Counted from the stretch's first letter, positions 5,132 to 11,600 are shown. The stretch is 12,127 nucleotides of DNA from Nitrospira sp. (GCA_005239945.1 SBAY01000234.1:1-12127), one strand, 5' to 3'. Program-made: numbers and translations. The notes: a model not told the origin generated them from the letters alone.

Positions 5132-6847
5132 TCACTTTGATGGAATAGCCTCGAATGCCTCAATCTCAGCTAACCCTACATTACTACCAATTGCAGAATC
5201 TACCGTAAATTTTAACCAGGTAATATTGCGTGGTTTGAAGATAAAGGTATTTCCCGTCCCATTATTTGATAAGGCACTTATGGGAATAGAACTACCATCG
5301 CTAAAACTCAATGTTCCTTTTAGTATCCTTTCCTTTTGATTGGGTCTATCATATAAAATTACTTTATCGACTAAATGGTGTTCTTTCCAGGTTAATTTAA
5401 GCCATGCCCCTGAAAGTTGACCAATTGTTACCCATGTTGGATGAAATGGTAGCCCATCGATATAGCCATCGATTACTTTATCCTTTGTTTGCCCGGTTTT
5501 GACATTTTCTGAAGAGACCGAAAGACTTGCATATTTAGCAATATTGGCTGGATAAACCTCAAATTCTGCTAAACCGCTATTATAACCGATGTATTTGTCT
5601 ATTACAAATTTGACCCATGAAATTCTTTTAGGCGGAAACGAAATAACCGTTCCTGCACCATTGTTTGAAAGCTCTCCAACCTTCATCGATGTCCCATCAC
5701 TAAAATAAAGCGTGCCACCCGTTATCCATTCATTTAGATTGATTCTATCATACAACACTATTTTATCCACCAGATAGCTCTGATTCCAACTTAGGTTAAT
5801 CCAGGCACCCGTTGTTTCTGAGTTAGTTATCCATTCTCTCATATAGTATTCGGTATCGAAAGGAACATCCATCTGCCCACTAACAGCTAATTTAGCAGTA
5901 GAGATATTTTCCGATGAAACAGTTACAGTGGCTAAAAGGGCAATATTTGAAAAATTACGGTCCCAAAACACCTCATCAGATTTAACAAATGAATAATGAT
6001 AGTCGCTTACTTTTGATAGATGACAATGAATTGCCTTATACTTTAAATTTACCGTAGGGTCATTGCGAGGGGTTTTAAGCATCTGAGGGGGGACAGGTAT
6101 ATGATGAACATCAGGCCACGATAGTGGTGTTTTCTCTCCAAGCGTAACTGGCTTTGTAAATGGGACAACTTGATTGACATCTAAATCCCTGATAGGCCAT
6201 TTGTCATCCCCATCTAATGAATGCACAATACCTTCAAACAATCTCGGAGAATAGGAAGGAATTTGCCTTTTGACACTAACTATTGCCTCAACAACAAATC
6301 TATTAACCCCACGATGGTCACAATGAGCATCATATAATCTGGTAGTATAGATAGTTTCAGGTAGGTCATCTTTTAATATTGATTCGATAGCCATTCGAAG
6401 GTTTTTTACGTTAAGCAGTGCCGGCTCACCAAATTTACTTGTATAGTAATCACTTTTGTCAGGTAGTCCATAACTATAATTCCAATTTTCTTTTTCATCA
6501 AGTAAATGAATTACAACATTTTCGTTAGAATGGTTATATAAGGTACGAATAGTCACATCTCTATATCCCAAGAAATAAATATCCTTTGAGTTTAAACCTA
6601 AAACAGATAAGCCGTCAATCGATTCCTGTATCGCAATATAACCCGCCTGTTTTCCTCCAATATCCCCATTCGTAAAGATCACAACCTTAATCTGGTCGCC
6701 ATCGTTCACAGCACAATTTATAATACCTGCACTCATCAGAACTTCATCATCGGGATGAGGTGAAAAGACGATAATGTTTTTAGCAAGACAAGGACAGGCG
6801 ATTAAAAAAATCAAGCATTGAAAGAGAACTATCAATAAAGCTAACAT
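5132..6847 (-). CDS. Exported PIG-L/LmbE-family deacetylase with two discoidin-like repeats
   Basis: This 571-residue protein starts with a hydrophobic signal (1-22) containing LIAC (15-18), so it may be a lipoprotein. The PIG-L/LmbE zinc-dependent N-deacetylase domain follows (about 24-290), with the metal-binding motif SPHPDDEVL (His31, Asp33, Asp34) and AHCDHRG (His175, Asp177, His178). The family removes acetyl groups from N-acetylglucosamine-type sugars. Two tandem modules of about 129 residues follow (304-432 and 438-566). Each has SVSSEN-type starts, GAWxxLxW, LVDKxxLYDR, a SDG turn, LSNNG and a GLAEFEV-type end, resembling F5/8 C or DUF7402 carbohydrate-binding folds. The start at 6847 is chosen over one 27 codons upstream: AAGGAG lies nine bases before it, and the longer frame would translate a CAGAGGACA repeat. 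It lies 77 bp after the Gx transporter gene. Confidence 0.88.
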   Translation of the reverse strand: MLALLIVLFQCLIFLIACPCLAKNIIVFSPHPDDEVLMSAGIINCAVNDGDQIKVVIFTNGDIGGKQAGYIAIQESIDGLSVLGLNSKDIYFLGYRDVTIRTLYNHSNENVVIHLLDEKENWNYSYGLPDKSDYYTSKFGEPALLNVKNLRMAIESILKDDLPETIYTTRLYDAHCDHRGVNRFVVEAIVSVKRQIPSYSPRLFEGIVHSLDGDDKWPIRDLDVNQVVPFTKPVTLGEKTPLSWPDVHHIPVPPQMLKTPRNDPTVNLKYKAIHCHLSKVSDYHYSFVKSDEVFWDRNFSNIALLATVTVSSENISTAKLAVSGQMDVPFDTEYYMREWITNSETTGAWINLSWNQSYLVDKIVLYDRINLNEWITGGTLYFSDGTSMKVGELSNNGAGTVISFPPKRISWVKFVIDKYIGYNSGLAEFEVYPANIAKYASLSVSSENVKTGQTKDKVIDGYIDGLPFHPTWVTIGQLSGAWLKLTWKEHHLVDKVILYDRPNQKERILKGTLSFSDGSSIPISALSNNGTGNTFIFKPRNITWLKFTVDSAIGSNVGLAEIEAFEAIPSK

Positions 6848-6875
6848 AGATTTGCACTCCTTATTATTATATTTC

Positions 6876-6904
6876 ACCGCAGAGGACACAGAGGACGCAG
6901 AGAT
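6876..6904 (+). repeat. CGCAGAGGA-type 9-bp repeat, three units
   Basis: CGCAGAGGA, CACAGAGGA and CGCAGAGAT are contiguous, in the short gap between the Gx transporter stop and the PIG-L start. The motif belongs to the same CCACAGAGGACACAG style seen at 4655-4669 and, inverted, at 4941-4974. Confidence 0.7.
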
Positions 6905-6924
6905 TTCTGTTACATTCCTATCAA

Positions 6925-7431
6925 TCACTGCTCCCTTACGAATTTCAGGTGTTTATCCAGATAACTAACCACTACCCCATTGAAAAAGCCGGTGATTAAT
7001 GAAAACAAAAGGAATAAAGGAACAAGGTAAAAACAACCAGGATGTTTGATTAAGACATAATAAGCCACGATAATCTGGGTCAAACTATTCGCTACGGCAC
7101 CGATGATACTTATTCCGATGAGACTGAATAATCTTCTGCCTGTTTTATATACCAGTCCCATGGCTATTGCCGCCACTACCCCGCCACTTGTTCCCAGGAT
7201 AAAACCCACGATTGTGCCTCTTAACATCGTCGTTAAAATACCTCGTCCAATAACGACGACCACCCCTGCCTTTGTGCCAAACAAGATGATAGCAATCAAG
7301 GTAATGCTATTGGCCAATCCAATCCTTGCCCCTGGGAAAATAGGCGGCACACAGACGGATTCCAGGGTATGTAAAGTAGTCGCCATAGCGACTAATACTG
7401 ATATTTTTGCTAATTTTTGTGTTCTGGACAT
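6925..7431 (-). CDS. Gx transporter family protein (heptaprenyl diphosphate synthase component I-like)
   Basis: This 168-residue polytopic membrane protein has the family's N-terminal signature LES...PGARIGLANSITLIAIILFG (about 24-52), Gly-rich helices GRGILTTMLRGTIVGFILGTSGG (62-84) and a final helix pair around 130-158. The family is annotated variously as heptaprenyl diphosphate synthase subunit I or as an ECF S-component-like transporter; the true substrate is uncertain. The length matches the family norm. The start at 7431 fits the family N-terminus, but no ribosome site is visible upstream. In other anaerobes the gene is often next to apbE and NusG-II genes. Here apbE is in the same orientation about 2 kb upstream, with two toxin-antitoxin modules in between. 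Confidence 0.85.
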   Translation of the reverse strand: MSRTQKLAKISVLVAMATTLHTLESVCVPPIFPGARIGLANSITLIAIILFGTKAGVVVVIGRGILTTMLRGTIVGFILGTSGGVVAAIAMGLVYKTGRRLFSLIGISIIGAVANSLTQIIVAYYVLIKHPGCFYLVPLFLLFSLITGFFNGVVVSYLDKHLKFVREQ

Positions 7432-7542
7432 AATTTAGACCAAAGACTTCAGATTACTGTTGACTATGAAGTTTTGAATAATTCATAGCAATGGGGAACG
7501 GTTACAATGGAAGTAGACCACCACATTATTTATTGTGGAAGT

Positions 7543-7761
7543 TTATGTATTAAATACATCTTGTGGTAGATTAAACTTTTTAATCAATCCTTTTAGTGCA
7601 TAGGGAAGGAGTTCTGTCTTTTTACCATGTGTTTTTACAGGGAATGACGCCTTGCCACAATAGAATTTCCCACTATGTCGTCCTCTTTTTGAGTAAGTAA
7701 ATTTTATGCCATATTTAGAAAGAATAGTTACTACTTTACGAAGTTCCCTGGACTTAGGCAT
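7543..7761 (-). CDS. HicA-like toxin (mRNA interferase)
   Basis: This 72-residue basic protein has the HicA/YcfA dsRBD-like layout: an N-terminal helix (SRELRKVVTILSKYGI), strands around the catalytic His29 in KRGRHSGKF, then VKTHGKK and a C-terminal helix with LKGLIKKFNLPQDVF. HicA cleaves mRNA and is held by HicB. It overlaps the upstream antitoxin-like gene by 8 bp, with AAGGAA about eight bases before the ATG, which indicates translational coupling. The order antitoxin then toxin is the reverse of the classical hicAB order. GRH replaces the more usual GSH before the catalytic residue. Confidence 0.8.
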   Translation of the reverse strand: MPKSRELRKVVTILSKYGIKFTYSKRGRHSGKFYCGKASFPVKTHGKKTELLPYALKGLIKKFNLPQDVFNT

Positions 7762-8101
7762 AGACTAATTCCTTCTTTTGAATTTCCTGTTTAATCCTTT
7801 CTAAGTTTCTCTTAAAACTTTCTGCCTCTGGTTTAAGTTCTAACTCCCGATATAGATTCCAATATACTTCTAAATCAGGGTCAAACAATTCATCAATAGC
7901 CTTATTTTCTATAGCATGTTCAAGGTAGTCTATTATTGCCTCTCCTATTGCCTCCTTTGCCTCTTTGATATTTTCACCATGACTTGAAATACTAAAATCC
8001 AAACACCTACTGACTATTACACCATCTTCCTTTGTAAATAGGATATGAAGTGGAGGAATATCTGGTGAAATGTAGCATTTTGCTATTTTTAGTCCTTCCA
8101 T
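7754..8101 (-). CDS. HicB-like antitoxin
   Basis: This 115-residue protein has the partial RNase H-like HicB fold in its N-terminal half: LHILFTKEDGVIVSRCLDF (18-36), then a SSHGENIKEAKEAIGEAIIDYLEHA helix (39-63). Its C-terminal half is charged and helical (76-112). I cannot recognise a helix-turn-helix or ribbon-helix-helix there, so DNA binding would rest on something less obvious. The ATG at 8101 is preferred, with GAGGAG ten bases upstream; TTG and GTG codons further upstream are possible but would start within that site. It is transcribed from the consensus promoter at 8129-8157, whose spacer holds a palindrome. Confidence 0.8.
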   Translation of the reverse strand: MEGLKIAKCYISPDIPPLHILFTKEDGVIVSRCLDFSISSHGENIKEAKEAIGEAIIDYLEHAIENKAIDELFDPDLEVYWNLYRELELKPEAESFKRNLERIKQEIQKKELVYA

Positions 8102-8128
8102 TATTTCCACACTCCTCAAACCATATAA

Positions 8129-8157
8129 ATTATACCAAATAGTTTAGTTGGTGTCAA
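8129..8157 (-). promoter_or_regulatory. Consensus sigma-70 promoter with operator-like palindrome for hicBA
   Basis: On the minus strand TTGACA (8157-8152) is followed by a 17-base spacer and TATAAT (8134-8129), both perfect consensus boxes. The predicted start is roughly 20 bases before the HicB start codon. The plus-strand bases 8134-8152 form a 19-bp imperfect palindrome, ACCAA...TTGGT, with seven of nine pairs complementary. It fills the space between the two boxes and is a good candidate autoregulatory operator. Confidence 0.8.
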
Positions 8158-8349
8158 CTCATTTTTTCTCAATCAGCAATTCTCATTTTAAATCGCAATT
8201 GTTTATAGTAACACGCTTTAGCGGGTAAACTCTTAGAAAAAATAATTTCTTGCAAGGTTTAAAGAAACCTTACAAATTAAGTAGTTTCTGCCCTATTTTT
8301 CGACCTTTGCAATCAACTATCCAACAAATGCCAATTTCCATTCTCATTT
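8158..8349. other. Spacer between toxin-antitoxin modules with small hairpin
   Basis: No coding sequence is seen. AAGGTTT (8254-8260) and AAACCTT (8265-8271) form a perfect 7-bp hairpin. On the minus strand a T-rich run follows about a dozen bases later, so this may end transcription from the vapC-like gene, weakly supported. CGCTTTAGCGGG (8213-8224) resembles the TTTAGCGGG at 214-222. Confidence 0.45.
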
Positions 8350-8853
8350 TTACAAGACAATATCAGATGGAGAATATACACGAAGACAAGGAATAGAAGT
8401 AAATGCTTGGTCTAATGTAGCTAATTTATCGGTATTGACCAGTTTCATATAAACTGGAATAAAGGAGTCGTTGGTCAAAAGACCAAATTGGGTTCGGTAG
8501 ACTTGACTTTTTAGAAGTATATCAGATGGAGGAGAGATTACCCTGATTCCCCAATCAATAATGTTTGTTATCTGGACAGGATATAATGAAAGCTTCTTGA
8601 CTATCTCCGGTCTCTTTTGAAGTTCCCAAGCAGGCTTATTTTTGGAAATAAAACCAAGTTTTATCGCCTCAGCAATCATGAGGTGATGACATATCTCAGA
8701 TAAGACTGAGACTGCAGTTACACCAAATAACTCTTTATACTCACACCTCTTTAAGAATTCCTTACAATCCTCAGATACACCGGTAAAATGGTAAAGAAAT
8801 ATATTGGCGTCAATAAAGACTATATCCTGAGTTTTAAATTCATTCAAGAGCAT
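8350..8853 (-). CDS. PIN-domain toxin (VapC-like ribonuclease)
   Basis: This 167-residue PIN-domain protein has the acidic residues expected for Mg-dependent RNA cleavage: Asp15 in FIDANIFLYHF, Glu53 in VLSEICHHL, Asp129 in GLLTNDSF and Asp148 in LATLDQAF. The start at 8853 is chosen because AGGAGG (8865-8860) is six bases upstream; other in-frame starts lie inside or before that site. The reading frame overlaps the upstream small antitoxin-like gene by 14 bp, typical of co-translated vapBC pairs. The RNA target cannot be inferred. Confidence 0.87.
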   Translation of the reverse strand: MLLNEFKTQDIVFIDANIFLYHFTGVSEDCKEFLKRCEYKELFGVTAVSVLSEICHHLMIAEAIKLGFISKNKPAWELQKRPEIVKKLSLYPVQITNIIDWGIRVISPPSDILLKSQVYRTQFGLLTNDSFIPVYMKLVNTDKLATLDQAFTSIPCLRVYSPSDIVL

Positions 8854-9082
8854 AAACATCCTCCTCAGCAATCTTTTTTACAACATCCAAAGGTAGTTTT
8901 ATTACCCCGAAACTTGATTCTACAGCAGAAAATACAGGCATTTCTTCTGTCTTTTGCAAAAGATACGCTGATAGTGCCTTTTCAAAAATACGGTTTAATG
9001 TAATCTGTTGCTGATATGCTCTTTGTTTTACCCTCTCCAACAAATCTCCATCTAAAATAGTACCAATCTTCTTTCTCTGCAT
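8840..9082 (-). CDS. Small antitoxin (VapB-like, probable ribbon-helix-helix)
   Basis: This is a protein of about 80 residues directly upstream of, and overlapping, the PIN toxin. The N-terminal KKIGTILDGDLLERVKQRAYQQQITLNRIFEKALSAYL pattern (a strand, a charged helix, a turn with QITLNRI and a second helix) matches a ribbon-helix-helix or CopG-like DNA-binding unit. The acidic tail (VVKKIAEEDVYALE) would bind the toxin. GAGGTG (9094-9089) supports the ATG at 9082 with six-base spacing; an ATG at 9088 is the alternative. The family is inferred from size, place and pattern. Confidence 0.75.
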   Translation of the reverse strand: MQRKKIGTILDGDLLERVKQRAYQQQITLNRIFEKALSAYLLQKTEEMPVFSAVESSFGVIKLPLDVVKKIAEEDVYALE

Positions 9083-9102
9083 CGCCATCACCTCTGCCTC
9101 TT

Positions 9103-9131
9103 ATGGTAACATAACTAAGCTATTATGTCAA
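9103..9131 (-). promoter_or_regulatory. Sigma-70 promoter with spacer inverted repeat for the vapBC-like pair
   Basis: On the minus strand TTGACA (9131-9126) is followed after 17 bases by TACCAT (9108-9103), preceded by TGT as an extended -10. ACATAA (9109-9114) and TTATGT (9123-9128) form a 6-bp inverted repeat in the spacer, a plausible antitoxin operator. The antitoxin start codon is about 20 bases beyond the -10. Confidence 0.65.
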
Positions 9132-9141
9132 GACATTTTTC

Positions 9142-9292
9142 GTAACTATTCAGCCACTAAGGCACAAAGACACAAAGGGGATATATGAGTTTTAGACCTT
9201 TATCAGATTTAATGTGCCACTTATCAAAGATGGAATCAAAAGATTTATTATTTAATCTTGGTGTCTTAGTGTCTTTGTGGCTGAACTGTTAC
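9142..9292. mobile_element. 151-bp MITE-like element with 36-bp terminal inverted repeats
   Basis: The first 36 bases (9142-9177) and the reverse complement of the last 36 (9257-9292) agree at 30 positions. Both open with GTAAC, then TTCAGCCAC, and continue with CACAAAG/CACTAAG-type 8-bp repeats. The inside (9178-9256) has no coding capacity. No clear target-site duplication is visible. It could be a non-autonomous mobile element or a pair of converging repeats that form a hairpin. Confidence 0.6.
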
Positions 9293-9345
9293 ATAAAATC
9301 ACAGAACAAAAAAGCAATATTTTTTAATTTTTTTAAAATTTTTGC

Positions 9346-9375
9346 TTGACAAATACGACCATTTAGGTGTATCAT
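9346..9375 (+). promoter_or_regulatory. Orphan plus-strand sigma-70 promoter
   Basis: TTGACA (9346-9351), an 18-base spacer and TATCAT (9370-9375) follow a long A/T tract that could act as an UP element. Transcription would begin near 9382 and run antisense into the 3' end of apbE. No plus-strand gene with a ribosome site is visible, so it may serve a small RNA or antisense transcript, or be a relic. Confidence 0.5.
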
Positions 9376-9490
9376 AACAAACATCCAGTAATTTTTTATC
9401 TTACTGCAGATTTTACAAGTAAATATGGGATGGGATGTGTCCCGAAGGGCAGAATATGAACTTGAACACCTAACCCATGTTACCTAACCA

Positions 9491-10546
9491 TTATGGAAAC
9501 CTGGCTAATTTCATTTCATGGACAAGTCCTGAAGAAACCCTTATGCCTGCATCCGTAACAATTACCCCTTCGACGGTATCTAATTTTTCGAGCAATTCCA
9601 TTCCGGCTACTTCACCTAAGACAAATACCGCTGTAGAGAGTATATCGGCAATCATGGCCGAGGGGGTAATTATGGTTACACTAATACATAAATTTGTGGG
9701 GTAGCCGCTTTTAGGGTCAAGGAGATGATGGTATCTTCGGCCATCTTCTATAAAGAAATGTTCATAATCCCCTGATGTAGCCACAGACATACCCCCTTTT
9801 AATGGGAAGGCAGACAAAATCTCACCAACTTTCCGTGGATGGGCAAGACCAATCATCCATGGTTTATTATATGGATTTTTGCCAATAACCTTGATATTTC
9901 GCCCAATATCCACCAAGGCATCTTTTATACCAGCCGCTTTAATGATTTCCATTGCCTCCTCTACAGCATAACCTTTAGCCACACCACCTAAGTCTATTTT
10001 CATCCCTTCGATAGGTAAAAAAACCTCGCGGTTACGAGGATTTAATCTAACCTGTTGATAATCGACCAGAACAGCCTTTTGGGCAATCTGAGCCCTGGAA
10101 GGAACTATCCCTTTATCCTCACTAAATCCCCATAATTCGGTTAAGGGACCAATGGTTACATCAAAACCACCGTCACTTAATTTAGCATAAGCCAATGACT
10201 TTTCTAAAACATAAAAAAGGTCTTTGCTTACTCTCATTCCTTTACCAGCACTACGATTAAGAAGAGATAATTCACTCTCTGGATTATGAACCGACATTTT
10301 ATCGTCTATTTCTTTAATCCTCTCAAAACACCGTTTAATCGTTTCCTCGGCTAAAATAGGGTCTTCGCTTATAATCTTAATCTCCGCTATTGTCCCCATT
10401 AAAACCTGAGTTTGCGAAAAAAACTGTTTAGGCTTCCCGCAACCTATAAAGGCAGTAAGCAGTAAGCAGTAGGTAGCAAATAGTAAAATTGAAAATTGAA
10501 AATTGAAAATTGAAAATTGAAAATTTTTCCTACATCCCCATCCCAT
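9491..10546 (-). CDS. apbE: FAD:protein FMN transferase, ApbE lipoprotein
   Basis: This 351-residue enzyme covalently attaches FMN from FAD to Ser/Thr of partner flavoproteins such as Rnf/Nqr subunits, outside the cytoplasmic membrane. Visible landmarks are LMGT (49-52), SVHNPESELSLLNRSAG (85-101), GGFDVTIGPLTELWGF (126-141), KIDLGGVAKGYAVEEA (183-198), ATSGDYEHFF (256-265), YHHLLDPKSGYP (272-283) and ADILSTAVFVLG (300-311) with Mg-binding Asp301. The usual Gly-Gly in the ALVDxGGNI motif is Gly-Arg (215-216). The N-terminus is a signal with likely lipobox Cys36 (FIGC). Residues 9-35 are encoded by heptanucleotide repeats. The start at 10546 has GGAGGTG four bases upstream, and the gene overlaps the preceding radical SAM gene by 17 bp, so translation is probably coupled. 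Confidence 0.95.
   Translation of the reverse strand: MGWGCRKNFQFSIFNFQFSILLFATYCLLLTAFIGCGKPKQFFSQTQVLMGTIAEIKIISEDPILAEETIKRCFERIKEIDDKMSVHNPESELSLLNRSAGKGMRVSKDLFYVLEKSLAYAKLSDGGFDVTIGPLTELWGFSEDKGIVPSRAQIAQKAVLVDYQQVRLNPRNREVFLPIEGMKIDLGGVAKGYAVEEAMEIIKAAGIKDALVDIGRNIKVIGKNPYNKPWMIGLAHPRKVGEILSAFPLKGGMSVATSGDYEHFFIEDGRRYHHLLDPKSGYPTNLCISVTIITPSAMIADILSTAVFVLGEVAGMELLEKLDTVEGVIVTDAGIRVSSGLVHEMKLARFP
10452..10521. repeat. Ten in-register heptamers inside the apbE signal sequence
   Basis: Five GCAGTAA-type units (10452-10486: GCAGTAA twice, GCAGTAG, GTAGCAA, ATAGTAA) run straight into five exact AATTGAA units (10487-10521) without breaking the 7-bp register. On the minus strand they encode a seven-residue periodicity: NFQFSIF, NFQFSIL, LFATYCL, LLTAFIG. 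This is the whole hydrophobic core of the ApbE signal peptide. Confidence 0.9.
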
Positions 10547-11531
10547 AAATCACCTCCTGACAATATTGGCACTTACCATTTTGGACCTTATATTCTGACA
10601 GGGTGTATCCTTGCCGGACAATCACACCTTTCTTACAATTAGGACAATAAGTTGTGTTTGTTCCTATGTCATAGATATTCCCCAGGTAAACATATTTTAG
10701 TTTTAGCCGGGCAATCTCGTAAGCCTTCCTGAGGGTAGTTACCTCAGTAGGTGGGAGATTCATTTTGTATTGAGGGTAGTATTTTGAAAAATGGGTTGGC
10801 GTATCATCTCCTAATTCATCAGCTATCCACTCTACTAAATCCTTTATTGTTTGCTCGTTATCATTTAAGGTAGGGATAATCAAATTGGTTATTTCCACCA
10901 ATTTGCCTTTTTCTTTAGATAATTTAGCCGTATTTAAAACAGGGGTTAATTCTCCTTTGCAATATTTACGATAAAATGACTGCTCAAAGGATTTGATGTC
11001 GATGTTGAGGGCATCGATGTAAGGGAGCAATTCCAACAAGGGCTGTGGGTTAATTAACCCGTTGGTGACTAAGACATTTGTTAGTCCCTGTTCTTTAGCT
11101 AACTTAGCCGTTTCCAGAACATATTCATACCAGATAAATGGCTCATTATAGGTATAGGCAATGCCTATGGATTTTTCTTCCTTTGCCAGGCTAACCGCTT
11201 CTTGAGAGCTGACTTTTCGGGTTTGAGCATCAGGGTTTTGTGAGATATGCCAATTCTGGCAAAAGACACATCCGAGGTTACAGCCCACCGTGCCTAAGGA
11301 AAAGATTGAAGTCCCGGGATAGAAATGGTAAAGGGGTTTTTTTTCAATGGGGTCCATAGCTACTGATGAGCATTGTTCGTAAATTTTAGAATAAAGTTTG
11401 CCATCTTGATTAAGCCTTGCCCGACAAAACCCTGTTTTTCCAATCCCAATAATACACTCCCTGGGACACAAGAGGCATTTAACCTTGTTATCCTCTAATT
11501 TTTCATAATATAGCGATTCTTTCATAATCAT
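10530..11531 (-). CDS. amrS: AmmeMemoRadiSam-system radical SAM enzyme (AmrS-like)
   Basis: This 333-residue radical SAM protein has the [4Fe-4S] motif CNLGCVFC (Cys84, Cys88, Cys91, the CX3CX2C form), preceded by the N-terminal cysteine set KCLLCPRECIIG...GFC (19-36). It follows with AYTYNEPFIWYEY, NVLVTNG, a DIKSF strand and a C-terminal CPNC...CQYC cysteine set. This layout fits the AmrS family, formerly annotated as pyruvate formate-lyase activating-like, which acts with AMMECR1 and Memo domain proteins; neither partner is in the window. Two in-frame ATGs (11531 and 11525) share an upstream AGGGGGG run, so the start is uncertain by two codons. It overlaps apbE by 17 bp, and this pairing suggests co-expression. 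Confidence 0.9.
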   Translation of the reverse strand: MIMKESLYYEKLEDNKVKCLLCPRECIIGIGKTGFCRARLNQDGKLYSKIYEQCSSVAMDPIEKKPLYHFYPGTSIFSLGTVGCNLGCVFCQNWHISQNPDAQTRKVSSQEAVSLAKEEKSIGIAYTYNEPFIWYEYVLETAKLAKEQGLTNVLVTNGLINPQPLLELLPYIDALNIDIKSFEQSFYRKYCKGELTPVLNTAKLSKEKGKLVEITNLIIPTLNDNEQTIKDLVEWIADELGDDTPTHFSKYYPQYKMNLPPTEVTTLRKAYEIARLKLKYVYLGNIYDIGTNTTYCPNCKKGVIVRQGYTLSEYKVQNGKCQYCQEVIYGMGM

Positions 11532-11600
11532 AATCCCCCCTACTTTAACCTCAACCTTCTTTTACCTAATCGTTGATACCTGATGGCTAAATACTTACCC

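Larger units (their letters stand above)
9132..9490. other. Gene-free region with a palindromic element and an orphan promoter
   Basis: This 359-bp stretch contains the element at 9142-9292, an A/T-rich tract (9303-9343), a plus-strand promoter (9346-9375) and a small hairpin CAGTAA/TTACTG (9386-9391 with 9401-9406). No coding sequence with a ribosome site is seen downstream of the promoter before the antisense side of apbE begins at 9491. Confidence 0.65.

Noticed and set aside
7103..7438. 111-codon plus-strand reading frame opposite the Gx transporter
   Set aside because: It is the antisense shadow of a conserved membrane protein; its proline-rich sequence reflects the complement of Gly-rich codons.
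7464..7488. CTATGAA/TTCATAG hairpin upstream of the Gx transporter as a regulatory site
   Set aside because: It is a 7-bp stem with an 11-base loop in AT-rich DNA and no promoter boxes around it; chance is a sufficient explanation.
9477..9704. 75-codon plus-strand frame downstream of the orphan promoter
   Set aside because: It lacks a ribosome site and lies almost wholly antisense to conserved apbE motifs, so it is more likely a shadow than the promoter's target.
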